Positions 25,301 to 31,710 of a DNA stretch of 64,000 bases are shown here, in pieces. The notes under the pieces are model-generated. The model worked only from the letters and a program-made list of their open reading frames with translations, made no database searches and had not been told where the DNA came from. The position numbers were made by a program, and so were the translations under genes. How positions within the stretch are numbered: position 1 is the stretch's first letter; each line of letters starts with the position of its first letter. This stretch comes from Puffinus mauretanicus (lineage: Eukaryota > Chordata > Aves > Procellariiformes > Procellariidae). The DNA lies in contig JAJKFH010000374.1 in the NCBI GenBank assembly GCA_023333565.1, forward strand, positions 248,001 through 312,000, written 5' to 3'.

Positions 25301-28300
25301 ACGGCATCCACTCAATTGACGTGAAGTTCAACGGAAGCCATGTCGTGGGCAGCCCTTTCAAAGTGCGTGTTGGCGAGCCTGGGCAGGCGGGCAATCCCGC
25401 GCTCGTCACGGCGTACGGATCCGGCCTGGAGAGCGGTACCACGGGTAACCCTTCTTTTACAGCTCTGATACAGACCTGTTTGCACTTCAGCTTTCTGAGA
25501 GAGACAGAAGCTGTTTCTAAGCTTATTTTTACATGACTTTCTGTGCTAAGGCAGCTGAACTAACCCACATTCTCTGCCGACCCGGGCGCAGGCTAATTTT
25601 GCTTTCTCGCATGCTCCTCAAGTCTTATAACCACGACAAGCGAGTCTGCAGGCTACACTGAGCCTTAATGAACTTAAAACCTCTGTAAACCAGCAACTGC
25701 AGCACAAGTTCACTTGAACTGGTTAGCAGCTGGGCTACGACTCCGGTTAGCTTGGCTCCACGTCGGTGGTCCCTCGGAGCTCTGGAGATGCTTTGGCTCC
25801 GTTCCACACATGAACATGACGTCTGCAAAGGCCGGAGGCTTTTGTGAATGCAGATACTGAGTTGGCTGTCTAGTTGAAGGAGTCTCGTTTAACTTGCATA
25901 CCCCTGTTAATTAAGTGGGCGTGAGGGTGTACCCAGTTACCTTTTCTTCGGTGCTTGCACCTCTAAGACATTTCAAGTTCAATGCATCTGATGTGTGCAC
26001 CCCAGGGAGCGTGGTGGGTTGTTGTGTTTGCAGTGTGCTATACGTGCTTCAGGTGCAGCGTGAACGCTGACTCTTCTTGGAAATCTGACACCTGGTTATC
26101 TGCTGTGGCTGCCCCATCTGATAGTTCTCAACTCAAGAATGTAGAGTTTAGGGTGTTTTTTTTTTCATTTATATGATTTATGGTTTTAGTAAGAAAGTAT
26201 GAAAACATTCCAGGGTATGCACTTCGATTTATTTAATTGTGTGCTTTCTCGGGCCACACACACAGGTGAATAGCAGAGTAAAACTGGTGATTTTTTTTTT
26301 CCTTTTGATATGCAAGGTGGTAGCTAGTTCCTCTTATCCTATCTACTGCTGTCTTTCGTGGATTCCCTTTCATACCTTTTTTCTCCCTGGAAAAAAAAGT
26401 ACTGTAGTTATTCAGTCAAAGCTTCTGCTGTTCTGGAGAAACCAAGCAGTTGGTTTTGGAAACCTGTGGATATAGTATGTAAAAAAAAAAAAATTACAGC
26501 CTGTGCTGCTTTAATAGGTGGAAACAAAAGCACTCATTAATACTAGCCACTGATGCATCAGGGACAGGGGAATTTTTCTCCGTCTATAAAGGTGCTTGGG
26601 GTTGTTTTTAATCTAAATAGACTGTTTAACTTCAGCAAAGTTACTCTGTGCCCCCTTGTTGAATCCTGGCCACTGCCAAAAGCTCAGTGCCCTGGGAGCT
26701 GCTGAGCAGCGTTTCCGAACAATGATCTAGTGTAGGGGTTTCAATAGCCGATGGCTGAGCACCTGAAACGTCCCCCCGGGAGGGGTGCGCGTCTGCAGCC
26801 TCCAACAATGCGAGCCTTCATTTGGGGCACAGGGAAAAAGCAGTGACTTCGGAGCAAGAAGTCTTCAGTGAGAAGCTGTGAAGCTTGCTGGCTTTGGAAG
26901 TTAATTTTCCTCTGGTTGAGCGGTGCATATTGCAAGCTGACTGCCTTACCTCCCAGGCAGGCGGTGCCAGTGCGATTTACAATGAGATGGTACGATCCTC
27001 CCTGGGAGCCGGGTTCTTCCAGCGTTGCGACACAGCAGCCTCTTGTGTGGAGAGGCTGGGAACTTCTCCCTACTTTATCAACCACGCTTGCATGTTTCAG
27101 TCGCAGCTGTAGTAAACTTTCCCATAACCGTCCTGGTTTGATTGAGCTCAGGCACTTTATTCCTCCGCAGCAGTGTCTGATACAACAGCCCAAAGATCAT
27201 AAATATTTGAAGCTAGAGTTTGACAGTAAATTATTTGGGCGCTGAATGCCTTGCTTAATTTTTTCTTGTGTTGCTGGCATTGTGTCATTGGCTTAGTATT
27301 AGCAGCAATAATTCAGCTGTGTTAACCAGATGCTGTAATTAAACAAGCTTTTGTTTCCACAAACTGCTTGGAGTGGTGTTGCCGAGCAGTTCAAACACCC
27401 CTCTCCTCCAGGAGATCTCCCGCCCCTCGTCCCCCTTGCTTTCTTGTGGGCTCTTTGCTGCTGATTTACGGTCCAGGCAGTGAGATGGCTCTGACCTTTC
27501 CCGAGTTCAGCCGTGCGGGAGGCTGTGTCGGCGCGGGCTCTGACGCCCAGTAGAAAGGCTCTTGTTCCAAGAGTTTTCTCTCTAAGCCGGTCTTTTGATG
27601 CCAAAATCCTTCCATTTTGGCCCTAAAGGGCTCTCATGACCCCTTTTCCGCCCGCCGCGCAGTCACACAACGTGAGCGGAGAAGGGAGCCGGGTGCCGGC
27701 GGGGAGACTGCGGGGGTGCAGAGCCCCCAGTCGGGGCTGACCCATGCGAGGGGGGAGGTGTGCTGTCCCTCCCTCGTCTTGCACCAAATTACCCGTTCCT
27801 ATTTAATAACAGGCTGCTTTTGTAACATCGGGTGTGAGGAAGAGTGTGTCTTACTGTGCTACGTCTTTCTAGGATTGCAGTCGGAGTTTTTCATTAACAC
27901 GACCAAGGCTGGTCCAGGTACCCTCTCTGTTACAATTGAAGGGCCATCAAAGGTGAAAATGGACTGCCAGGAAACTCCAGAAGGTTACAAAGTCATGTAC
28001 ACACCTATGGCTCCAGGAAACTATTTAATTGGAGTTAAATATGGTGGACCTAACCACATAGTGGGCAGCCCCTTCAAGGCAAAGGTTACAGGTAAAAAGC
28101 TAACCAGTATTTACTGTGTGCCTGAAGTAGTTTGTGTCATTCAGCAAGTATGTCCCTCCGAGATAGTGCGGCATTCAGGTCTAGATGCCCAAAAACATGA
28201 GAAGTGAAACGTTTCTCCCTATCGCCTCCAAAGCCTAGATGAGGGATCTCAGGAGAGGCTACAGGAGCATTAGTCAGGGAGCTTGCCAGCTTGACTCGGT

Positions 28301-30148
28301 GGAGAGCCATAAAACAGCTTCATGGGGGAATATTAAATCCTGACCTAGAGCTAGGGTTGCACTGGCAGTAGGGAAATATGACTTATTTACCCATGTTCCC
28401 CCCTAAAGCCTGAAACCTGGTTGCCTGTAGCGTAACTGATGCCCCTCTTGGTCTCATTTTGGTGCAGGTGTCACCTAACCAAAGGTTAGTAATGTCTGGA
28501 AGGCTTTTAGATGATGTGAGGAAGGCTGGTTTAGGAAGCTCTTTCTCTCTTCAGTGCTGTGTTTAAGCACAGACTGGAGTTGATCTCTGTGGCTGCCCCT
28601 GAGCTAGCGAACCCTCTCCTGGTGCCCGTGGCACGGTGATGTTCTTGGGAGTGGACGGTAGGGACTGCGCTCCCCCGGGCTGGGACATGCTCTGCTTTCA
28701 AAATGGGTTATTGCAAAATTGCACCTGCTTTTCTGCCAACTCAAGTAATTTTTGGCATTTGGTGATTGGAGCACAATTAACTCTTCTTAAGCGGCCAGCT
28801 TTGCTTAATGAATCCTGAAGTTCCTGTGGTCCTTTAACCACTCAAGGGCTCTGGGGTGGGATTGTTGCCAGCGTTGCTGGAAGATGTCGACTTAAAAACC
28901 CGAGTAGGAAATTGCTCCTCTCTGAAAATGCATTTTGGATGCAGAATGCATGCTAGTCATTAGGAGGGTTTCGAAACCTCCTTGTAAATGCCTTTCAGAT
29001 GGGGTGAATCTGAATGTCAGAAGTCTTTTCTGTTTCCAGGACAGCGACTGGTTAGCCCAGGCAGCGCCAACGAAACTTCTTCCATCCTGGTAGAGTCGGT
29101 GACAAGGTCGTCGACTGAAACTTGCTATAGCGCCATTCCCAAATCCACCTCGGATGCTAGCAAAGTGGTTTCCCGGGGAGCAGGACTCTCAAAGGCTTTT
29201 GTGGGTCAGAAAAGCTCCTTCTCTGTGGACTGCAGCAAAGCAGGTATGGGTACAGGAACCAGTTGGACATCAGGGTGGTTTAGCTGTACATTTTTTGCCC
29301 TAAACCAACTTGCAAAGTTAAAAATGCAGAGCTTGAGCTGATGATCTGGTTCTAAAGAAAAACTCTAAATGCTACACAGTGCTCACCAAATCAGTCCTAA
29401 TATAAATACAGAGGCTGTAAAGATGCCAGTTCCTCTCCAAATGGCTTTATCTGAGCCAGATGTACCTGAAAGAAACCACAGGGTTATGGCATGAGAACAA
29501 ACAGGTTGCTGAACTTAAGTAACCCTCGTGGTGCATTGTAGCATGTAATGCAAGGTGTTCCCGTAAGCCTTGAGCGCTGATCGTCATCATCTGGGAGCTT
29601 TGCGGTGGGTGGATTACAGACCAGCCGTGTTCACTGGTCTCTGCTATTAACTTCTAATGAAGTACTTGAAAAGCAGTGCCTGCTGGCTTTCACGAGCAGT
29701 GTTAATGTCTCCTGTGCTCTAGTTAGATAGTGGTAGCCTGTCAGGTCTGGCAAAATGCACAAATAAACCCTTGCTTGTATGAGGTTGAAGGCTTTTTTAA
29801 ATAAAATTCCTTCTTATACCAAATTAGCTTAGCCGAACCTCAGACTACCACTCTGTGAATTAAAATAACAAAATCCTTGTGTTATGGAGTTAATATTATG
29901 GTACAACCATGCTTGCTTATTTAAGCTTAGGAATGCTAACAGTCTGTTATTTTGCTGTAGGTTCAAATATGTTGTTAGTTGGCGTCCACGGACCTACAAT
30001 ACCATGTGAAGAGGTATCCATCAAGCATTTGGGCAGCCATCAGTACAACGTAACGTATGTCGTCAAGGAAAGGGGTGACTATATTCTGGCGGTGAAGTGG
30101 GGTGACGAGCACATCCCCGGGAGTCCCTTCCACGTCACCGTTCCTTAA
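1206..30148 (+). CDS. FLNB: FLNB, filamin B, C-terminal two-thirds (gene-level entry, 28 joined exons)
   Basis: Filamin B is a large homodimeric cytoplasmic protein that cross-links actin filaments and scaffolds integrins, GPIb and signalling proteins. The 28 exons listed below join in one open frame of 5067 nt with consistent phases and GT-AG borders. They encode about 1688 residues, against about 2602 for whole human filamin B, covering the end of Ig-like repeat 7 to repeat 24. Repeats show the usual filamin motifs (GxGL, AGxG, DNxDGTxxVxY, HIPGSPF). FLNB rather than FLNA or FLNC is indicated by the short hinge 1 ending PPGFRPW, the segment [13 protein letters not shown], hinge 2 beginning [14 protein letters not shown], the C-terminus GSPFHVTVP, and the DNASE1L3-ABHD6 neighbours. 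The actin-binding domain and early repeats lie upstream of the window. No frameshift or premature stop was found. Exon numbers below count back from a last exon taken as 46. Confidence 0.97.
2038..2300 (+). CDS. FLNB: FLNB exon (about 20): repeat 8
   Basis: The exon has acceptor TTTTTCAG and donor GTAAGT. The split codon gives Arg, then [12 protein letters not shown]. It contains the repeat 8 motifs [10 protein letters not shown] and [10 protein letters not shown] and ends in PPDPSK at phase 0. The open frame continues past the donor for 42 nt, but the consensus donor and homology fix the exon end. Confidence 0.96.
2916..3513 (+). CDS. FLNB: FLNB large exon (about 21): repeats 9, 10 and start of 11
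   Basis: At 598 nt this is the longest FLNB exon here; filamin genes keep a single large exon at this place. It encodes [10 protein letters not shown], then repeat 9 ([40 protein letters not shown]), repeat 10 ([25 protein letters not shown]) and the opening [11 protein letters not shown] of repeat 11. It starts phase 0 and ends phase 1 at GTGAGA. Confidence 0.97.
3745..3918 (+). CDS. FLNB: FLNB exon (about 22): repeat 11
   Basis: The exon has acceptor ATCCTGCAG and donor GTAACC. It encodes [19 protein letters not shown] and [16 protein letters not shown], typical of repeat 11. Its phase 1-1 borders match both neighbours. Confidence 0.95.
4300..4462 (+). CDS. FLNB: FLNB exon (about 23): end of repeat 11, start of repeat 12
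   Basis: The exon follows TCTTAACAG and encodes [19 protein letters not shown], then [19 protein letters not shown]. It ends phase 2 at a GTACCT donor. Confidence 0.95.
4850..5010 (+). CDS. FLNB: FLNB exon (about 24): repeat 12
   Basis: The exon follows GTCTTGCAG and encodes [19 protein letters not shown], then [20 protein letters not shown], and ends at HIPG. The donor is GTAAGA and the end is phase 1. Confidence 0.96.
5011..6155 (+). other. FLNB intron, no recognised feature
   Basis: This is a 1.1-kb intron between the repeat 12 and repeat 13 exons. It is unique-looking sequence. I found no additional exon with acceptable borders and no repeat. Confidence 0.7.
6156..6323 (+). CDS. FLNB: FLNB exon (about 25): end of repeat 12, start of repeat 13
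   Basis: The exon follows ACTTCCAG and encodes [20 protein letters not shown], then [20 protein letters not shown] and AGPRG. It ends phase 1 at GTAAGA. The alternative 90-nt exon at 6932 is inserted right after this exon when included. Confidence 0.96.
6932..7021 (+). CDS. FLNB: FLNB alternative cassette exon, 30-residue insert in repeat 13
   Basis: This 90-nt exon lies between TTTAATTTTAG and a weak GTTTGA donor. Both ends are phase 1, so inclusion or skipping keeps the frame. With the split codons it encodes a Val, then [19 protein letters not shown], then [10 protein letters not shown]. This closely matches the 31-residue insert of the long human FLNB isoform (2633 residues), one residue shorter, as I remember that isoform. 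The insert sits between beta strands of repeat 13. It is too short to stand out as an ORF and was found by reading the intron. The weak donor and nearby QKI-like and RBFOX-like motifs fit regulated inclusion. Confidence 0.9.
7034..7039 (+). promoter_or_regulatory. QKI-type motif ACTAAC downstream of the cassette exon
   Basis: An exact ACTAAC lies 12 nt after the last base of the cassette exon. Quaking proteins bind ACUAAY in RNA and usually promote inclusion when bound just downstream of an exon. The site is seen in the sequence; the function here is inferred. Confidence 0.4.
7132..7137 (+). promoter_or_regulatory. RBFOX-type motif TGCATG downstream of the cassette exon
   Basis: TGCATG, the RNA motif bound by RBFOX proteins, lies about 110 nt downstream of the cassette exon. 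That position normally favours inclusion in muscle and brain. The motif is directly visible; its use is inferred. Confidence 0.4.
7849..7972 (+). CDS. FLNB: FLNB exon (about 26): repeat 13
   Basis: The exon follows the strong acceptor TTGCTTTTTTAG and encodes [20 protein letters not shown], then ADEEIPR. It ends phase 2 at GTAAGG. It can be joined to either 6323 or 7021 without frame change. Confidence 0.95.
8234..8390 (+). CDS. FLNB: FLNB exon (about 27): end of repeat 13, start of repeat 14
   Basis: The exon follows CCCTTTAAG. It encodes [20 protein letters not shown], then [17 protein letters not shown] and [11 protein letters not shown], and ends phase 0 at GTAAGT. Confidence 0.95.
8391..10111 (+). 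other. FLNB intron, no recognised feature
   Basis: A 1.7-kb intron between the two repeat 14 exons. Open frames inside it lack splice-compatible borders and show no filamin similarity. I see no repeat family in it. Confidence 0.7.
10112..10301 (+). CDS. FLNB: FLNB exon (about 28): repeat 14
   Basis: The exon follows CATTCCTCAG and encodes [20 protein letters not shown], then PSSPYRIRA and DASKCLAT. It ends phase 1 at GTGAGT. The short linker after KCLAT, continuing directly to GPGIA in the next exon, is the FLNB form; FLNA has a longer segment here. Confidence 0.96.
10302..12189 (+). other. FLNB intron, no recognised feature
   Basis: A 1.9-kb intron before the repeat 15 exon. The reading frame upstream of 12190 is open for about 290 nt, but homology and the acceptor TGCCTTGTAG place the exon start at 12190. 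No further exon or repeat was recognised. Confidence 0.7.
12190..12437 (+). CDS. FLNB: FLNB exon (about 29): repeat 15
   Basis: The exon encodes [20 protein letters not shown], then [36 protein letters not shown] and IPNSPFTVM. It starts after TTGCCTTGTAG and ends phase 0 at GTAAGC. It is the last exon before the optional hinge 1. Confidence 0.96.
12438..14211 (+). other. FLNB intron upstream of hinge 1
   Basis: This intron is 1.8 kb and becomes GC-rich toward its 3' end. A TGCATG (RBFOX-type) occurs at 13754-13759, about 450 nt before the hinge exon. CTAAC at 14187-14191 is a plausible branch point or QKI half-site. Open frames here have no recognisable product. Confidence 0.55.
14212..14286 (+). 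CDS. FLNB: FLNB hinge 1 exon (about 30), alternative
   Basis: This 75-nt exon has phase 0 at both ends. It lies between ACCCCTGCCCAG and a weak GTACAC donor and encodes 25 residues, starting [14 protein letters not shown] and ending SPPGFRPW. Human FLNB hinge 1 ends in nearly the same PPGFRPW and is one residue shorter. Hinge 1 gives flexibility between the rod-1 and rod-2 repeats. Human FLNB also exists without it, and skipping here would join VM directly to VTEEAY in frame. The first half is poorly conserved against human, while the end is strongly conserved. No ORF marks it; it was identified from its borders and the PPGFRPW motif. Confidence 0.92.
15003..15105 (+). CDS. FLNB: FLNB exon (about 31): start of repeat 16
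   Basis: The exon follows GCTTCCTTTAG and encodes [20 protein letters not shown], then [12 protein letters not shown]. It starts phase 0 and ends phase 1 at GTACCT. The [13 protein letters not shown] stretch is specific to filamin B among the filamins I know. Confidence 0.96.
15992..16132 (+). CDS. FLNB: FLNB exon (about 32): repeat 16
   Basis: The exon follows CTTTTTGTAG and encodes [18 protein letters not shown], then [20 protein letters not shown] and KHIP. It ends phase 1 at GTGAGT. Confidence 0.96.
16133..17709 (+). other. FLNB intron, no recognised feature
   Basis: A 1.6-kb intron within repeat 16. It has short pyrimidine tracts but no extra exon, RNA gene or repeat family that I can recognise. 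Confidence 0.7.
17710..17838 (+). CDS. FLNB: FLNB exon (about 33): end of repeat 16, start of repeat 17
   Basis: The exon follows TTCCTTTAG and encodes [20 protein letters not shown], then [19 protein letters not shown] and EDAGEG. It ends phase 1 at GTAAGT. Confidence 0.96.
18336..18509 (+). CDS. FLNB: FLNB exon (about 34): repeat 17
   Basis: The exon follows TTTCCTAG and encodes [19 protein letters not shown], then [18 protein letters not shown] and [12 protein letters not shown]. Repeat 17 carries the C-D strand face that binds platelet GPIb-alpha in filamins. The donor GTATAA is weaker than those of neighbouring exons, but the phase (1) and homology support it. Confidence 0.95.
18663..18821 (+). 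CDS. FLNB: FLNB exon (about 35): repeat 18
   Basis: The exon follows TATATATTCAG. It encodes [20 protein letters not shown], then [20 protein letters not shown] and [10 protein letters not shown], ending phase 1 at GTAAGC. Confidence 0.96.
19211..19414 (+). CDS. FLNB: FLNB exon (about 36): end of repeat 18, start of repeat 19
   Basis: The exon follows TGTTTTGTAG and encodes [20 protein letters not shown], then [19 protein letters not shown] and [10 protein letters not shown]. It ends phase 1 at GTTAGT. Confidence 0.96.
20032..20184 (+). CDS. FLNB: FLNB exon (about 37): repeat 19
   Basis: The exon follows GTATTGTAG and encodes [20 protein letters not shown], then [19 protein letters not shown] and DEHIP. 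This is the ligand-binding C-D face of repeat 19. It ends phase 1 at GTAAGC. Confidence 0.96.
20506..20628 (+). CDS. FLNB: FLNB exon (about 38): 41-residue 'var-1' exon at repeat 19/20 boundary
   Basis: The exon is 123 nt (exactly 41 codons) with phase 1 at both ends, from GTACTTACAG to GTAAGC. It encodes [20 protein letters not shown], then [18 protein letters not shown]. The human filamin var-1 isoforms lack 41 residues at this boundary, so this exon is the expected skipped cassette. Removing it deletes the end of repeat 19 and the first strand of repeat 20, which masks the integrin-binding groove of repeat 21. Var-1 forms bind integrin beta tails better. Skipping in this species is inferred. 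Confidence 0.95.
21183..21449 (+). CDS. FLNB: FLNB exon (about 39): repeat 20 and start of repeat 21
   Basis: The exon follows TGCTTGTTAG and encodes [19 protein letters not shown], then [19 protein letters not shown] and [20 protein letters not shown]. It ends phase 1 at GTGAGT. Confidence 0.96.
21903..22040 (+). CDS. FLNB: FLNB exon (about 40): repeat 21, integrin-binding face
   Basis: The exon follows TGCTTCACCAG and encodes [20 protein letters not shown], then [20 protein letters not shown]. In filamins the C and D strands of repeat 21 ([10 protein letters not shown] region) bind integrin beta tails and migfilin. It ends phase 1 at GTACGT. Confidence 0.96.
22131..22246 (+). CDS. FLNB: FLNB exon (about 41): end of repeat 21, start of repeat 22
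   Basis: The exon follows TTTTCTCCCTGCAG and encodes [19 protein letters not shown], then [14 protein letters not shown]. It ends phase 0 at GTGAGA. Confidence 0.96.
22247..24102 (+). other. FLNB intron, no recognised feature
   Basis: A 1.9-kb intron between the repeat 21 and repeat 22 exons. A short (GT)n tract lies near 22912-22922. No gene or recognised transposon was found. Confidence 0.65.
24103..24235 (+). CDS. FLNB: FLNB exon (about 42): repeat 22
   Basis: The exon follows TTGCATTCTCAG and encodes [20 protein letters not shown], then [19 protein letters not shown]. It starts phase 0 and ends phase 1 at GTGAGC. Confidence 0.96.
24236..25267 (+). other. FLNB intron, no recognised feature
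   Basis: A 1.0-kb intron inside repeat 22. I see no additional exon, repeat or RNA gene. Confidence 0.7.
25268..25444 (+). CDS. FLNB: FLNB exon (about 43): end of repeat 22, start of repeat 23
   Basis: The exon follows CTCTCTTGCAG and encodes [20 protein letters not shown], then [20 protein letters not shown] and [12 protein letters not shown]. It ends phase 1 at GTAACC. Confidence 0.96.
25445..27872 (+). other. FLNB intron, longest in window, no recognised feature
   Basis: At 2.4 kb this is the longest complete FLNB intron here. It has several T or A tracts (for example near 26157, 26291 and 26481) and a GC-richer 3' part. Open frames of up to about 150 codons occur on both strands but show no recognisable protein and no splice logic. 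Confidence 0.65.
27873..28091 (+). CDS. FLNB: FLNB exon (about 44): repeat 23
   Basis: The exon follows CGTCTTTCTAG and encodes [20 protein letters not shown], then [20 protein letters not shown] and [12 protein letters not shown]. It ends phase 1 at GTAAAA. Confidence 0.96.
29040..29243 (+). CDS. FLNB: FLNB exon (about 45): hinge 2 and start of repeat 24
   Basis: The exon follows TTCTGTTTCCAG. It encodes [20 protein letters not shown] and [17 protein letters not shown], which is hinge 2, then [19 protein letters not shown] of repeat 24. Unlike hinge 1, hinge 2 looks almost unchanged from the mammalian sequence. It ends phase 1 at GTATGG. Confidence 0.96.
29961..30148 (+). CDS. FLNB: FLNB last coding exon (about 46): repeat 24, dimerisation domain
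   Basis: The exon follows TTTTGCTGTAG and encodes [20 protein letters not shown], then [20 protein letters not shown] and [13 protein letters not shown], with TAA at 30146-30148. Repeat 24 forms the filamin dimer. The terminal FHVTVP is the FLNB ending as I recall it; FLNA ends YRVVVP. Confidence 0.97.
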
Positions 30149-31710
30149 ACTCGTCCAGCGTCAGAGTTGATCGTTGTGTTTGCAATTCAGATGTAGAGTT
30201 ATACTGGGTGCAGTCCTGTTGCAAAATGCAGTATCTAGATACACACGGCTCACATTTCAATACAGCCAGAAGTAAACTCTGTAACTTTTATTTTTTACAA
30301 GCATTTCACTTCTATCCTACTTACCAACCTAATGTCAGTCTATTTAATGTCCTCCTCAAATTGTACCTTTGCAGTACTGTCTGGGTCACTGTTAATGTTT
30401 GGAGAATCGTGGATAACTAGACACTAATTTCCCTTGCGGATGTTGAAGACTTTAGATGTTAATTGAAAACTGGAATTTGTCTTTGTAATTGGGTATCTTA
30501 ACTACTGATTTTATTTGACTGGAGACTTTACGTTTTAGTTATGGAATATGACTTGGGCTGTCCCCAGTTCAAATTCTTTTCTGTAAAGAAATGAGGTAAA
30601 ACTGGTACTATAATAGGTGCCTTTGTATACTTGATCAATTTTAACGCTTAACATTATAAAAAGCTACTAAAAGTGGCTTTACCACTCAAATTTAAAATGT
30701 TTTTGAAAATGCTTTGCTAATGGTTTACATCTAGGAAAAGTTTCTTTTATAGCAAACCAAAAGCAGACTGAAAATGACTTCCTGGAAGCTTTCAGCCTTT
30801 CTGTGTTAACGCTTTGTAAATCTAGACAGGTAGCTTTTTGGCCATGATGCTAGCAATGTGGTTTTTAATTAGCTTGGGATTCTGGTGAGATTTCTGTAAC
30901 TTTACAGGTGACTCCCCACACTCTTTTTGATTTATTTTAAGAACCCCCAGTTTGGCTGGGTTAAATAAAGCCCCTAAACTTGCCAAGCCAGGCGTAGCTC
31001 TCGCCTGCGTGACCCAAGATTGATGCAGGTCAGAGCACAGCGGTGCATTGGGAAGATGATCAGCGGTTTCCCTGGAGGCTGCGGGCCAGGCGAGTAGCTG
31101 AGATGGTGCAAAGAAGCCAGCCTGGGGATGGGACCCCACATCTGTGGTCGGGTATGGGGCGGGAGGGAGGACGGGCGTGCGAATTTTACCAATAATAGCA
31201 ATACCAATCAACAAACCTGTCTTTGGTGCAAGTCATTTTATTATATCTCAGTCCCAGGACATGCCTGAAGCACGCTCACCTCTCCTGAAATCCCCTTCGC
31301 GCTGCAAAAGGCATCCCTGCTGCGGGTCAGGGAGTGAAAACTTCCATGATAACTTGTCTGTTTGTCCCGGATTTCTCCATGCTACTTCCCAAGTGTGTAT
31401 CTGAATTGCTGTCAGCTGCTGGGGCTTTAGTAAACTCTCCAAATGAGCTTTAACTCTGCGATTAGGAGAAGGTAGGATTTCTTGAAAACCTGTTGAAATG
31501 TCACTGTCTGTCCCTAGGGAGAAGTTCACGCTTACAGTTCTGTAGTTACGTGTGGATGCACTACTTCCAGCACAGTCATTGTGGAAATAAAGGAAGGTTG
31601 GGGTTTTTTTACTGTGCTTTTTTTGTGCCTTAATGTGAAATGCTCACGACATTGTAAACTAGGAAGTAAAAACAAAATAAACTGGAATAAAATGCAGGAT
31701 TGTAAAATTG
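30149..31710 (+). other. FLNB: FLNB 3'UTR, probable
   Basis: This is AT-rich sequence directly after the FLNB stop. The UTR end is placed by paired AATAAA hexamers about 1.53 kb downstream of the stop. A 3'UTR of about 1.5 kb resembles the human FLNB transcript as I remember it. An earlier AATAAA at 30964-30969 and another at 31586-31591 could give shorter forms. The exact cleavage site is inferred. Confidence 0.6.
31676..31691 (+). terminator. FLNB: FLNB poly(A) signals (two AATAAA)
   Basis: AATAAA occurs at 31676-31681 and 31686-31691. T/G-containing sequence follows within about 60 nt, as expected for a vertebrate 3' processing site. Confidence 0.6.

Noticed and set aside
1206..30148. The filamin gene could be FLNA or FLNC instead of FLNB.
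   Set aside because: Hinge 1 ending [20 protein letters not shown], the KCLAT-GPGIA junction without the longer FLNA segment, the FHVTVP C-terminus, and the DNASE1L3-ABHD6 neighbours all point to FLNB.
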